Part shown: piece after piece, positions 8,495 to 18,969 of the stretch
Layout: each line of letters starts with the position of its first letter
Position numbering within the stretch: position 1 is the stretch's first letter
Assembly: GCA_947630705.1 (NCBI GenBank)
Contig: CANRIK010000006.1
Coordinates: 19,302 to 83,301 of the forward strand
DNA: 64,000 bases
From: an uncultured Clostridia bacterium
GTDB lineage: Bacteria; Bacillota; Clostridia; Christensenellales; Borkfalkiaceae
Direction: 5' to 3'
Program-made: the position numbers and the translations under genes
The notes under the pieces: model-generated
Told to the model about the DNA's origin: nothing
Database searches by the model: none
The model's input: only the letters and a program-made list of their open reading frames with translations

Positions 8495-9917
8495 GAGCGT
8501 GTTGAGCTTTTTCTTCGGCATGGTCATATTCGGAGCGGTGCTGTTTGCGACCCTTACTTTCACCCAGAAAGGCAATATTTTCGCCTATATAGGTCAGAAC
8601 GTCAGCAATATAGTCACCGTGGCCGTAACAATAGCCGCCATGTCCGCGATAACTTTCACCTATTTCTGGTTCGAGAACAAGTCCGTCTTGTCAAAGTGTT
8701 CGCGCATATTCGAAATCTTCATTTTATTCAGTATTTCAGCGGTAATTTCCGCGGCGGTCGGCATATACGTTCATCCGGTCGCTCGCCCGGGAAGTTTCGT
8801 CGCAATGATGCTTATAATGCTTTTCAGACGTCGCGACGCAATATTTTTGAATACCATTTACGCGATAATGATGCTGGTAATCGACAGATACGCCAACAGC
8901 GCTCTTTTAGACATGGTATATGTCAGCTATGCCGGATTTTTATCGACGTTCTGTTCGGGCATAGTTGCGATTTTCCTCTTCAAAAACATTAAGACGAGAA
9001 TAGGCAGCGTTCTCGCGGCGTTCACCCTGCTTTTGCCGGTGCTCATAATAAATGCCGCGATACTTCTGCCGAATACGACAGAGCTCACTTATTTCTACAT
9101 TCTTACTGACTACCTTCTTTACAGCGTGCTCGATTGTCTCTTCTCCGTGCTTCTGTTCTTCCTGCTCCTTCCGATATTCGAAGTGATATTCAAGCACCTT
9201 ACGCCCTTCCGTCTGCGCGAGCTCACCAGCGAAAACGCCAAAATCATAAAATTGCTCAAAACCAACGCGCTCGGCACGTACAATCACTCGGTGGTAGTGG
9301 CACAGCTTGCGGAGTCATGCGCCGCGGCGATAGGCGAGGACCCCGAGCTGGCGAGGGCGGCCGGATATTATCACGACGTCGGCAAGATCAAAAATCCCGA
9401 AATGTTCTCCGAAAATCAGGGCGATATCAACATACATCAACAGCTCACCCCCGAACTTTCGGTGGATATAATTCGTTCGCACACCCGCGACGGAGCAAAA
9501 CTTATCAAGAAGAACCATCTGCCCGATTTCCTCGCCGACGTTGCGGTAGAGCATCACGGCACTCTCCCCATAAAATATTTCTATGCGAAGGCCCTTAAAA
9601 TGAGCGACGGCGAACTCCGCATGGGCAGTTATTCCTATAACGGTCCCACGCCCACCACGAAGATAGCGGCGATAATAATGATAGCCGACGCTTCCGAGGC
9701 GGCCACGCGTTCGCTCTCCGACCGCTCTCCCGAGAACGTCGAGGCGCTCGTTAAGAGCCTGATAGAGGAGAGAATGAACCTCGACCAGTTTGCCGACTGC
9801 GACATAACCATGCGCGAACTCTCCATAATCGCCATGACCGTCGTGACGCAGCTCACGGGAGTATATCATTCGAGGGTTCAATATCCGAAGCTCACGGTAT
9901 CCAACAAAAAGAGATGA
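8460..9917 (+). CDS. 7TM-HD family phosphohydrolase (PgpH/YqfF-like)
   Basis: TTG start overlapping phoH; multiple TM then TNALGTYNHSVVVAQLAESCAAAIGEDPELARAAGYYHDVGKI. Confidence 0.9.
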   Translation: MKSKLTKKEIFKSVLSFFFGMVIFGAVLFATLTFTQKGNIFAYIGQNVSNIVTVAVTIAAMSAITFTYFWFENKSVLSKCSRIFEIFILFSISAVISAAVGIYVHPVARPGSFVAMMLIMLFRRRDAIFLNTIYAIMMLVIDRYANSALLDMVYVSYAGFLSTFCSGIVAIFLFKNIKTRIGSVLAAFTLLLPVLIINAAILLPNTTELTYFYILTDYLLYSVLDCLFSVLLFFLLLPIFEVIFKHLTPFRLRELTSENAKIIKLLKTNALGTYNHSVVVAQLAESCAAAIGEDPELARAAGYYHDVGKIKNPEMFSENQGDINIHQQLTPELSVDIIRSHTRDGAKLIKKNHLPDFLADVAVEHHGTLPIKYFYAKALKMSDGELRMGSYSYNGPTPTTKIAAIIMIADASEAATRSLSDRSPENVEALVKSLIEERMNLDQFADCDITMRELSIIAMTVVTQLTGVYHSRVQYPKLTVSNKKR

Positions 9918-9981
9918 TTTTACGGCTCTGAACATCGCTTGAAGCCCAAGTATTTCGGGCTTTTGAAGCGCGAGGTGCAAA

Positions 9982-10449
9982 GTGTTGAAAATAGAATGTG
10001 AAGAACTTGATTTTGCCGCGCTTGCCGCGGCGTTCGACGGCGAATACAGCGCCGATTGCGACCTCTCCTGTGAGGTCGTAATTGTTGATGAAAATGAAAT
10101 CCGTCGGCTCAATTCGGAGATAAGAAAAATCGATAAAGTCACAGACGTGTTGAGTTTTCCGTCGCTCGAAGGTATTCGCGGAGTTCGTTTGGAGCATAAG
10201 GATTACCTCGACGAAATAGACGAAAACGGGGCTCTCTTTATAGGAAGTATAGCCGTTTGCGAAGCCCGTGCGAGAGAGCAGGCGAGCGAGTACGGACATT
10301 CCTATGCGCGCGAGCTCAACTATCTCGTCACGCACGGCGTTTTCCACCTTTTGGGATACGACCATATGACGGACGAGGATAAGCGCGAAATGCGCCTTCG
10401 CGAAGAGCGCGTGCTCCAAAAGATAAATCTTTCGAGGGACGGACAATGA
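9982..10449 (+). CDS. ybeY: Endoribonuclease YbeY (rRNA maturation)
   Basis: TDVLSFPS; HGVFHLLGYDHMTDEDKREMRLREE. Confidence 0.95.
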   Translation: MLKIECEELDFAALAAAFDGEYSADCDLSCEVVIVDENEIRRLNSEIRKIDKVTDVLSFPSLEGIRGVRLEHKDYLDEIDENGALFIGSIAVCEARAREQASEYGHSYARELNYLVTHGVFHLLGYDHMTDEDKREMRLREERVLQKINLSRDGQ

Positions 10450-11324
10450 GAAGCGGAATAATAGCCGTCATAGGCAGAGCCAACGCCGGGAAATCCACCC
10501 TCGTAAACGTGCTCGTGGGCGAAAAGGTGGCGATAGTTTCGCCAAAGCCCCAGACCACGCGCAACTCGATAATGGGCGTGCTAACAAAGCCCGATTATCA
10601 GCTCGTGTTCGTCGATACTCCGGGCATCTATAAAAGTTCGAACAAGCTCTCCGACATAATGATGAAGACGGCCGAGGACGCCGCAAAAGACGTCGATTTC
10701 ATACTCTTCGTCCACGACGGACACGGCGGACTGTCCGACAGGGATATCTCCATAATGAAAAAATACGTCGGGGGCGGTATTCCCTCGGCGATAGCCTATA
10801 CGAAAATAGACATAATGCCCAAGGACCGCATAGCTCCCGACATTCAAAAGCTCTGCGAAAACGGCGTTGACGTCGATGTCTTTCCCGTCTCCGCAAGGAA
10901 GGGCACAAACATGGCGAATCTCGAAAAATTTCTCGCACAAAGCATGCCGGAGGGCGATAAAATAATAGCCGACGACATTGTGTCCGACCGCAGCGAGAAG
11001 TTCATGATTGCCGAGATTATGCGCGAGAAGATACTTCTCAAATTCGACGACGAGGTGCCCCACGGCATAGCCGTGATAGTCAACAGATTCGAGCGCGGCG
11101 AAAACGGAGTGTACGATATAAATCTCGATATCGTATGCGACAAGCCCAACCATAAATCCATTCTCATAGGCAGGGGCGGAGCGGCAATAAAAGAGGTTTC
11201 TTCCTTTGCGCGAAAGAGCATGGAAAGTTTCCTCGGCGCAAAGGTCTTTCTCACCACCTACGTGCGCGTGGAGGAGGGTTGGAGAGACAAAATGGGTCTT
11301 ATTAAAGACATGGTGATTTTGTAG
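10446..11324 (+). CDS. era: GTPase Era
   Basis: GRANAGKSTLVNVLVGEKVAIVSPKPQTTRNSIMGV; FVDTPGI; C-terminal KH-type SILIGRGGAAIKEVSSFARKSME. Confidence 0.97.
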   Translation: MRSGIIAVIGRANAGKSTLVNVLVGEKVAIVSPKPQTTRNSIMGVLTKPDYQLVFVDTPGIYKSSNKLSDIMMKTAEDAAKDVDFILFVHDGHGGLSDRDISIMKKYVGGGIPSAIAYTKIDIMPKDRIAPDIQKLCENGVDVDVFPVSARKGTNMANLEKFLAQSMPEGDKIIADDIVSDRSEKFMIAEIMREKILLKFDDEVPHGIAVIVNRFERGENGVYDINLDIVCDKPNHKSILIGRGGAAIKEVSSFARKSMESFLGAKVFLTTYVRVEEGWRDKMGLIKDMVIL

Positions 11325-11462
11325 AGCGCCGCTTCGCCGAACATGGATTTTGTTTTTTCGTGACTGTCAGAGAGGCGCTTTTTGCATAACGGGGTTCGGA
11401 ATCGAAGTCCTGTAAACATAAATCTTCGTTTTATACGCATACTTTTACAGAAGGGGGTGCGT

Positions 11463-11567
11463 ATGAAAAAGGACAGGGACGCGGCTGAACTCGCTTGGAA
11501 AATGTTCGAAAAGACGGGCAGTGTCAGCTACTATATGCTCTACAAAAAACTCAACGGCGAAAATTGA
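11463..11567 (+). CDS. yqzL: YqzL-like small protein
   Basis: 34 aa MKKDRDAAELAWKMFEKTGSVSYYMLYKKLNGEN between era and recO, the position of B. subtilis yqzL; GGGGGTG upstream of ATG. Confidence 0.7.
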   Translation: MKKDRDAAELAWKMFEKTGSVSYYMLYKKLNGEN

Positions 11568-11593
11568 GTTTTTCGGCTGTATAAAGGTACTTA

Positions 11594-12343
11594 ATGGAAC
11601 AAAAGGTAAACGCCCTTATGCTTCGGGCGGCAGATTACAAAGAGAACGATAAAATTCTTACTCTCCTTACCGCCGAGCTCGGTAAAATCACCGTCGGCAT
11701 AAGGGGAGTTAAAAAGGCTGGGGCAAAGCTCAAATTTGCCGTACAGCCTTTTTGTTTTGCCGAATACATGCTCGTGAAGCGCGGCGATAAATACACGGTG
11801 ACGGGCTGTTCCGAGACGGAGAGTTTCTACGATTTGCGCACAGATATAATGAAATTTTACGCGGCGAGCGCGGCGGCGGAGGCCGCTCTTGCGCTAACGT
11901 ACGAGGGGGACGAGTGCCGAGAGATTTTCCGCGCTCTGATAGACGCCTACACCGAAATGTGCTCCGGTAACGAATGTTCGGCTCTCATTCGCTTCCTCGT
12001 CTGCGCCCTCGGCGGATCGGGATATGCCCTTTCGGCGGAGCACTGCCCGCGTTGCGGCAAAGATTTGCTCTTGTCCGATAGCCTCCGATTCGACATGCCC
12101 TCGGGCGCGTTTTCGTGCTCTTCGTGCGGCGACGGTTTGGGCGCGAGCCGCGTCACGTTGAACGTCATAAGGAGAGCGCAGGGCAAATCGTTCCGACCTG
12201 ACCTTATAACCGCCGACGGCATGAAGCGGGCTCTTCGGCTGTTGCGCGAATATTTTTCATACAAGACCGACGGCAGGCTGAACGCTCTCGAAGAGTACAT
12301 ACGCCTTTTTTCCGCCTCGACCGATGGGCAGACGGCTCAATAA
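11594..12343 (+). CDS. recO: DNA repair protein RecO
   Basis: KVNALMLRAADYKENDKILTLLTAELGKITVGIRGVKK; Cys motifs CPRCG and CSSCG. Confidence 0.93.
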   Translation: MEQKVNALMLRAADYKENDKILTLLTAELGKITVGIRGVKKAGAKLKFAVQPFCFAEYMLVKRGDKYTVTGCSETESFYDLRTDIMKFYAASAAAEAALALTYEGDECREIFRALIDAYTEMCSGNECSALIRFLVCALGGSGYALSAEHCPRCGKDLLLSDSLRFDMPSGAFSCSSCGDGLGASRVTLNVIRRAQGKSFRPDLITADGMKRALRLLREYFSYKTDGRLNALEEYIRLFSASTDGQTAQ

Positions 12344-12440
12344 TTTTTGCGTAAAGCGCTTTAAACGCTTGCCAATTTCCTACGTTTATATTACAATAAT
12401 ATAGTTGATAAAAAAGTATTTTCTATGGAGGAATTTTTCA

Positions 12441-15086
12441 ATGGCAAAAAAGTATTGCTACCTTTTTACCGAAGGTAATGCAAACATGCGCGAGCTTTTG
12501 GGCGGCAAGGGCGCGAACCTCGCCGAGATGACCAATATCGGGCTTCCCGTACCGCAGGGCTTTACCATAAGCACCGAGGCTTGCACACAGTACTATGAGG
12601 ACGGACGCAAAATCAACGAGGGTATTCAGAAAGAGATCCTCGAATATATCGATAAAATGGAAAAAATCACCGGCAAGAAGTTCGGCGACAAAGAGAATCC
12701 CCTTCTCGTGTCCGTACGTTCCGGCGCGCGCGCTTCCATGCCCGGCATGATGGATACGATTCTCAACCTCGGCTTGAACGAAGAGGTCGTTGAAGTCCTC
12801 GCCGCAAAATCCGGCAATCCCCGTTGGGCTTACGACTGCTATCGCAGATTCATTCAGATGTTCTCCGACGTCGTTATGGAAGTCGGCAAGAAATACTTCG
12901 AAAAACTCATAGACGAAATGAAGGCGAAGAAGGGCGTCACCCAAGACGTCGAGCTCGACGCGGACGACCTCAAAGCTCTTGCCAATCAGTTCAAGGCGGA
13001 ATACAAAAAACAGCTCGGAACGGATTTCCCTTCCGATCCCAAGGTACAGCTCTTCGAGGCCATAAAAGCTGTGTTCCGTTCGTGGGACAACCCCAGAGCC
13101 AACGTTTACAGAATGGACCACGACATTCCTTACAGCTGGGGCACTGCCGTGAACGTTCAGATGATGGCGTTCGGCAACATGGGCGACAACTGCGGCACGG
13201 GCGTTGCGTTCACTCGTAATCCGGCGACGGGCGAAAAGGGACTCATGGGCGAATTTCTGACCAATGCGCAGGGCGAGGACGTTGTCGCCGGCGTAAGAAC
13301 TCCCATGCCCATAGAGCAGATGAAGAAGGTATTCCCCGACGTATACAACCAGTTTCAGGAAGTCTGCAAAATACTCGAAAATCATTACCGCGACATGCAG
13401 GATATGGAGTTCACCGTAGAGAACGAGAAACTTTACATGCTGCAAACGCGTAACGGCAAGCGCACCGCCGCCGCCGCAATAAAGATTGCCTGCGACCTCA
13501 TCGATGAAGGCATGATCACCGAAAAGGAAGCGCTCATGCAGATAGACGCCAAGTCTCTCGACATGTTGCTTCATCCCCAATTCGACCCCAAGGCCCTTAA
13601 AAACGCAGACAAAAACAACGTTGTCGGCAAGGGCATAGCCGCCTCTCCCGGCGCGGCCGCCGGAACCATAGTGTTCACTGCGGAGGACGCCGTAAAAGAG
13701 GGCAAGAAAGGCAAGAAAGTAGTTCTCGTACGCCTTGAAACCTCCCCCGAAGATATCGAGGGCATGAAGTACTCGCAGGGTATTCTCACCGTTCGCGGCG
13801 GTCAGACTTCGCACGCCGCCGTCGTAGCTCGCGGAATGGGCACCTGCTGCGTATCCGGTTGCGGCGACATTAAGATGGACGAAGAAAACAAGAAATTCAC
13901 CCTCGCCGGCAAGGTATTCAAAGAGGGAGACGGAATCTCACTCGACGGTTCCACCGGAAATATTTACGACTGCGTTATTCCCACCGTGCCGGCAGATCCC
14001 AACTCCGGCTATTTCGGCAGAATAATGTCGCTCGCCGACAAGTACAAGGCCCTTAAAGTAAGAACCAACGCCGATACTCCCACCGATGCAAGACAGGCAA
14101 TGGCGTTCGGCGCGCAGGGCATAGGCCTTTGCCGTACGGAACATATGTTCTTCGATCCGGCGAGAATAGGCGCATTCCGCGAAATGATTTGCGCGGATAC
14201 GGTAGAAGAGAGAGAAGCCGCTCTCGCGAAGATCGAGCCTATGCAGCAGGCCGACTTCGAAGGCCTCATGGAGGCTCTCGAAGGCCAGCCCGTCACTATC
14301 CGTTTCCTCGATCCCCCTCTTCATGAGTTTGTTCCCACCGCAGAGGAGGACATAGAGGCTCTTGCAAAGGCGCAGAAGAAGAGCGTAGCTCAAATCAAGC
14401 AGATAATCTCCGACTTGCACGAATTCAACCCTATGATGGGTCACAGAGGCTGCCGTCTTACGGTAACATATCCCGAAATTGCCGTTATGCAGACGAACGC
14501 CGTCATAAAGGCCGCAATCAACGTGCAGAAGAAACATAAGAATTGGAAGGTCGTTCCCGAAATCATGATTCCTCTTACGGGCGAAGTCAAGGAAATGGCT
14601 TTCGTAAAGAAAATAGTCGTCAAGACCGCCGACGAAATAATAAAGGCGTCCGGAGTAGACCTTCACTACGAAGTCGGAACCATGATAGAAATTCCCCGTG
14701 CGGCGCTCACCGCCGACGAAATCGCCAAGGAAGCGGAGTTCTTCTGCTTCGGCACAAACGATCTGACCCAGATGACCTTCGGTTTCTCGCGTGACGACGC
14801 CGGCAAGTTCCTGCCCTCTTACTACGCCAACAAGATTTACGAGAGCGATCCCTTCGCGCGCCTCGACACGACGGGCGTAGGCAAGCTCATGGACATGGCT
14901 GTAACTCTCGGCAAGTCCGTAAGGCCGGAGCTCCACGTAGGTATCTGCGGCGAACACGGCGGCGATCCTTCGTCGATAGAGTTCTGCCACAACATAGGAT
15001 TGAATTACGTATCCTGCTCGCCCTATCGCGTGCCCATCGCGCGTCTTGCCGCGGCGCAGGCCAACATAAAGAATCCGAGAAAGTAA
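12441..15086 (+). CDS. ppdK: Pyruvate, phosphate dikinase
   Basis: MAKKYCYLFTEGNANMRELLGGKGANLAEM; TVRGGQTSHAAVVARGMGTCCVSG; FCFGTNDLTQMTFGFSRDD. Confidence 0.97.
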   Translation: MAKKYCYLFTEGNANMRELLGGKGANLAEMTNIGLPVPQGFTISTEACTQYYEDGRKINEGIQKEILEYIDKMEKITGKKFGDKENPLLVSVRSGARASMPGMMDTILNLGLNEEVVEVLAAKSGNPRWAYDCYRRFIQMFSDVVMEVGKKYFEKLIDEMKAKKGVTQDVELDADDLKALANQFKAEYKKQLGTDFPSDPKVQLFEAIKAVFRSWDNPRANVYRMDHDIPYSWGTAVNVQMMAFGNMGDNCGTGVAFTRNPATGEKGLMGEFLTNAQGEDVVAGVRTPMPIEQMKKVFPDVYNQFQEVCKILENHYRDMQDMEFTVENEKLYMLQTRNGKRTAAAAIKIACDLIDEGMITEKEALMQIDAKSLDMLLHPQFDPKALKNADKNNVVGKGIAASPGAAAGTIVFTAEDAVKEGKKGKKVVLVRLETSPEDIEGMKYSQGILTVRGGQTSHAAVVARGMGTCCVSGCGDIKMDEENKKFTLAGKVFKEGDGISLDGSTGNIYDCVIPTVPADPNSGYFGRIMSLADKYKALKVRTNADTPTDARQAMAFGAQGIGLCRTEHMFFDPARIGAFREMICADTVEEREAALAKIEPMQQADFEGLMEALEGQPVTIRFLDPPLHEFVPTAEEDIEALAKAQKKSVAQIKQIISDLHEFNPMMGHRGCRLTVTYPEIAVMQTNAVIKAAINVQKKHKNWKVVPEIMIPLTGEVKEMAFVKKIVVKTADEIIKASGVDLHYEVGTMIEIPRAALTADEIAKEAEFFCFGTNDLTQMTFGFSRDDAGKFLPSYYANKIYESDPFARLDTTGVGKLMDMAVTLGKSVRPELHVGICGEHGGDPSSIEFCHNIGLNYVSCSPYRVPIARLAAAQANIKNPRK

Positions 15087-15100
15087 AAAGTACTATTTTT

Positions 15101-15139
15101 GCGGCGACGCGTGGAAAACGCGTCGCCGCCGATTTTTTT
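15101..15139 (+). terminator. Terminator downstream of ppdK
   Basis: GCGGCGACGCG-N7-CGCGTCGCCGC followed by T-run. Confidence 0.85.
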
Positions 15140-15402
15140 CAAAGAAAAAGCAGACGACATATAACTGCGCAAGTATGCAAGTCTGAAAAAAACGCGTTAA
15201 AATTTTTGCCGACGGGTTTTTGTCGCTCGCACCGCGCAATTATTCCAAAACGCTTGATTTCTGCGCCGATATATGCTAAATTAATTATGTATAGATTTGA
15301 ATGCATGCTTTCAAACGCTTATTTTAATTTCGGCATTGCCGTATAGAGCAAGCCGCCGATGTATAAGATATATATTAACCGCAATTTTTACGGAGGAAAC
15401 AT

Positions 15403-16677
15403 ATGGAAGAAGAAAAGGAAGGAAAAACATTCGGTGATATCGTAAGAACGATATTCACGTTCAAATGGTTGGTGATAGGGCTTGCGCTCTTCATAACCGT
15501 AGCCGGAACGCTCGTAATTTATTTCGGGCTGAACAGCATGAACGCGTCTTACGTCCGCTCGTTTTCAGTGGTTATGCCGGGCAACGGCACAACTTATCCC
15601 GACAATACTCCTTTCAGCTACCGCAATATTCTGTCTCTTGAAAATATGGAGAGGGTCAAGAATGAAAACGAAGAACTCGAATATCTCGATCTGAACGAGC
15701 TTGTGGACGGCGCAATGTCGATAGAGCGCGAAGAAAACGAAAATGCCGGCGCAGAAAGAGACGATATTGTATATGTCGTGAAAGTAAAGACAACCTTTTT
15801 CCACAGCATTAAGGACGCACAGACGTTTATAGACGGTCTTTCGCAGATGCCGGTGAATTATGTGATGGAATTGGCCGCAAACAAAGACGTTTATCTCCGT
15901 AATTACGATAACGTAAAGCTGCTTGAAGATAAAGTCGATATACTTGTGAACCAGCATAAATATCTTATCGACGAAATAGCGAAAATCGACAGCACCTCCG
16001 GCAATTCTCCCAGCCGTACAAATCTCATTACGAAGCTCGACACTTTCGGCAAGGAGCTTACGGCTTTGCAGGAAAAGATGCGCAGAGAGCACTACGTTCT
16101 CGATAGCGACTACACGAAGAGCGTGTACGACAATATGATAACCAATCTGACCAACGAGAAGAAACAGCTCGAAGAGGCGCTTAAACTCGCCTACGGCATG
16201 TTCGAGGACGCCGACAATCCCTCGGCAAATATCCAGCCCACCGAATCTATGGTACAGCTCTCCAAGGATATCGCCGAATTGAGCGCCGAAATCGAAGTCT
16301 ATAACAGCTATTATTCGGATATCGGAAGCCGCGTGTCAATCATGAAGGAAGCCGATGAAAATTTCAAAGCGGATTTGAGCGAATTGCACGACAACCTCTC
16401 GGCGATAGTGGCGGAATGTCAGAAAACGATAGCCGACTACTATAATCTCACGACTTTTGTCAATTACACGGGTAAAATCGATTACGACGGCAGAATAAAT
16501 CTCTTGCTCTCCGTTCTGATAAGTTTGGTTATAGGTCTGGTAGTTGCCGCGATCGTGGGCTACATTGTCGGGGCTGTATCAAACGGCAAAAAGGCTGCGG
16601 CGCAGACCTCGGCGCCCGACGAAAGCTCTGCCGAAGAGCCCGTAAACGAGCATTTGGAAGAATCCGAAAACAAATAA
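15403..16677 (+). CDS. Wzz/chain-length-determinant-like coiled-coil membrane protein
   Basis: N-terminal and C-terminal TM segments enclosing a long coiled-coil extracellular region. Confidence 0.5.
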   Translation: MEEEKEGKTFGDIVRTIFTFKWLVIGLALFITVAGTLVIYFGLNSMNASYVRSFSVVMPGNGTTYPDNTPFSYRNILSLENMERVKNENEELEYLDLNELVDGAMSIEREENENAGAERDDIVYVVKVKTTFFHSIKDAQTFIDGLSQMPVNYVMELAANKDVYLRNYDNVKLLEDKVDILVNQHKYLIDEIAKIDSTSGNSPSRTNLITKLDTFGKELTALQEKMRREHYVLDSDYTKSVYDNMITNLTNEKKQLEEALKLAYGMFEDADNPSANIQPTESMVQLSKDIAELSAEIEVYNSYYSDIGSRVSIMKEADENFKADLSELHDNLSAIVAECQKTIADYYNLTTFVNYTGKIDYDGRINLLLSVLISLVIGLVVAAIVGYIVGAVSNGKKAAAQTSAPDESSAEEPVNEHLEESENK

Positions 16678-16827
16678 CGCTTCTTAAAACTTAAACTTTG
16701 CTCCGCCTCTCCGCAAAAGCGGAGGGGCATATTTATTTGACAACGGCTGTCCGATTATAATATAATTGCAGTAATATACAAAAAGCGGCGGTAACTTTAA
16801 AGGGTTTTAACGGCATATATTTTAGGT

Positions 16828-17799
16828 ATGCAAAAAACTTTGGCCGTTGTAAATTTAAAAAAATTGAAGCAAAACGCGCTGTTCGTGCGGAAAATTTTAG
16901 GCGACAGAACATTCTATGCGGTGGTAAAGGCCAACGCATACGGACACGGCGGCGCACGGGTGGCTCTGGCCATAGAAAATATAGTCGACGGCTTCTGCGT
17001 CGCCATAACGGACGAGGGCGCGGCTCTGCGCATTTCGGGCATTACAAAGCCGATACTTGTCTTGACGCCTCCCCTCGGCGACGATGATATTGCGCGCGCG
17101 AAGTTCTATAACCTCACGGTGACGGTAAACTCCGTCGCCGCAGCAAAAGCGGCGCGCGGTCTCGACTTTCACATAAAGGTGAATACGGGCATGAACCGCC
17201 TCGGCTGTTCTCCCGACGAACTTTTATCCGTCCTCGGCGCGGCCGACCCCAACGGGATAAGAGGCGTATATTCACATCTGTATCTTCCGTCCGACCGCCG
17301 CGCGAGCGAGGAACAGCTCAAACTCTTCGAAGTTGCTCAAAAGGCTGTAAAAAGAGTCAATCCCGAGGCGACGGCGCATATAGCGGCGAGCGGAGGGATA
17401 CTCTCGGGCGAAAAGTTTTTAAAAGACGGCGCCAGATGCGGAATACTTCTCTACGGCTACTCGCCCGAAGGCTTCTCTGCGCCTGTGGAGCCGATATTGA
17501 CGGTCTATGCCCGACGTACGCAGGTTACCGAATTCATAGGCGGCGGAGCCGGTTACGCTCTCGCCCCGAAAAAGTATGAAACTCTCTCCGCATATCGGTT
17601 GGGCTATGCCGACGGCTTTTTCCGTACGTGTCCGCTCGGTGTGGGCAATCTGTGCATGGATTCCTTTGTCCGCGAGGGCGGAGATGAGCTTGTCCGAGTG
17701 TTTTCCGACGCCGACGATTACGCTTTAAAGTGCAAAACGATAAGCTATGAAGCGCTCTGCTCGGTTACGCGGAGAGCCGAAATGGTCTACGAGGAGTGA
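16828..17799 (+). CDS. alr: Alanine racemase
   Basis: FYAVVKANAYGHGGARVALAIE; DFHIKVNTGMNRLG; YRLGYADGFFR. Confidence 0.93.
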   Translation: MQKTLAVVNLKKLKQNALFVRKILGDRTFYAVVKANAYGHGGARVALAIENIVDGFCVAITDEGAALRISGITKPILVLTPPLGDDDIARAKFYNLTVTVNSVAAAKAARGLDFHIKVNTGMNRLGCSPDELLSVLGAADPNGIRGVYSHLYLPSDRRASEEQLKLFEVAQKAVKRVNPEATAHIAASGGILSGEKFLKDGARCGILLYGYSPEGFSAPVEPILTVYARRTQVTEFIGGGAGYALAPKKYETLSAYRLGYADGFFRTCPLGVGNLCMDSFVREGGDELVRVFSDADDYALKCKTISYEALCSVTRRAEMVYEE

Positions 17800-18350
17800 A
17801 AATGAATTCTGCCGAAAAGGACGAACTGCGCTATAAACTCAAAGTCAAGCGCAGATATATGGGCGAAATAGTCCGCCTCGAAGCCGACAGGGCTATTTTG
17901 GAAGAGTTCATACAATCATTTTCGAATTACAAAAGTTTCTTTATATACAACGGTTTTTCCACCGAGGCACGCACGGATATGATAATTTCATATCTTTTGG
18001 AAAGCGGTAAAAGAGTATATCTTCCGCGCGTGGAGGGTAGGGAAATCGTTGCCGTTCCGTATTTTGGCGGAGAGTGCCCGCTCGGAGCATACGGCATAGC
18101 CGAACCCTGCGGAGAGCCCTTTTCGGGGGATATCGAAGTTACGGTAATTCCCCTGCTCGCCGTAAACGGACGCGGCTACCGCATAGGCTACGGCGGAGGG
18201 TTTTACGACAGATATTTAAAGGGTAAAAACACTCTCAAAGTCGGAATGGGGTACGGTTTTCAGATGGAAGAATTCAAAGAGGAGCCGTTTGACGTTCCTT
18301 TGGATAAATACCTTTGCGAAAGGGGGATATACGATTTTGTCGGAAAATAA
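17796..18350 (+). CDS. 5-formyltetrahydrofolate cyclo-ligase
   Basis: VIPLLAVNGRGYRIGYGGGFYDRYL motif. Confidence 0.92.
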   Translation: MKMNSAEKDELRYKLKVKRRYMGEIVRLEADRAILEEFIQSFSNYKSFFIYNGFSTEARTDMIISYLLESGKRVYLPRVEGREIVAVPYFGGECPLGAYGIAEPCGEPFSGDIEVTVIPLLAVNGRGYRIGYGGGFYDRYLKGKNTLKVGMGYGFQMEEFKEEPFDVPLDKYLCERGIYDFVGK

Positions 18351-18969
18351 AAGCGAAAAAGGTTTAAGATTCTGGTACGAGCTGCGCGACCTTCTGGCCG
18401 GAGCGGCATTTCCGTTCATGTTACAGCTTATCATAAACGCCACGTTTATAGGCTTGACTTCTTCCATAATACAGACCAACGATATTGCGCTCTCGATAGT
18501 AATGCTCTCGATAGGCGAGGTGTTGATGGGCGTGGCGTACTTCATATTCGGCAGGCAGAACGGAGCCACCTCGGTGAAAAAGATTCTCAATCACTCCAAG
18601 AAACTCGAAATAGGTTCGAAGGACAAGCAGGCGGAGTTCGGTACGGGCGAATACTCGGCTTACAAGGGCTTTCTAATTGCCCTGATAACCTGCGTGCCGT
18701 ATATGATTTTCCAACTCGTACAGTGCTGTGCGCCCAACAGCTTCTGCGGCTTTTTGCTCCAATACGTATTCGGCTGGGCGGCAATTCCCTTCACGTTTGC
18801 CGAAAACGTCTCTCCTTGGCTCAACTTCTTGTTTGTGCTCTATCCCGTAGCCGTCCACGCCTTTGCATATATCTTTTTCGCGCATAAGGAGTGGGATAAA
18901 CTCCAACGCCTCGCGGCGACCGGCGACGCCGTGTCGGGAGACGGCAAGGGTAAAAATCCGGAAAAATGA
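18337..18969 (+). CDS. Membrane protein of unknown function
   Basis: TTG start overlapping the cyclo-ligase; several TM segments; no family recognised. Confidence 0.6.
   Translation: MSENKSEKGLRFWYELRDLLAGAAFPFMLQLIINATFIGLTSSIIQTNDIALSIVMLSIGEVLMGVAYFIFGRQNGATSVKKILNHSKKLEIGSKDKQAEFGTGEYSAYKGFLIALITCVPYMIFQLVQCCAPNSFCGFLLQYVFGWAAIPFTFAENVSPWLNFLFVLYPVAVHAFAYIFFAHKEWDKLQRLAATGDAVSGDGKGKNPEK

Noticed and set aside
12438-14990. Long antisense ORFs over ppdK (458 aa and 350 aa) and similar ones over tig, gatB, leuA, lon, lgt and rnf genes
   Set aside because: They mirror codon usage of clearly recognisable + strand genes, have no family signature and unusual compositions; typical shadow ORFs
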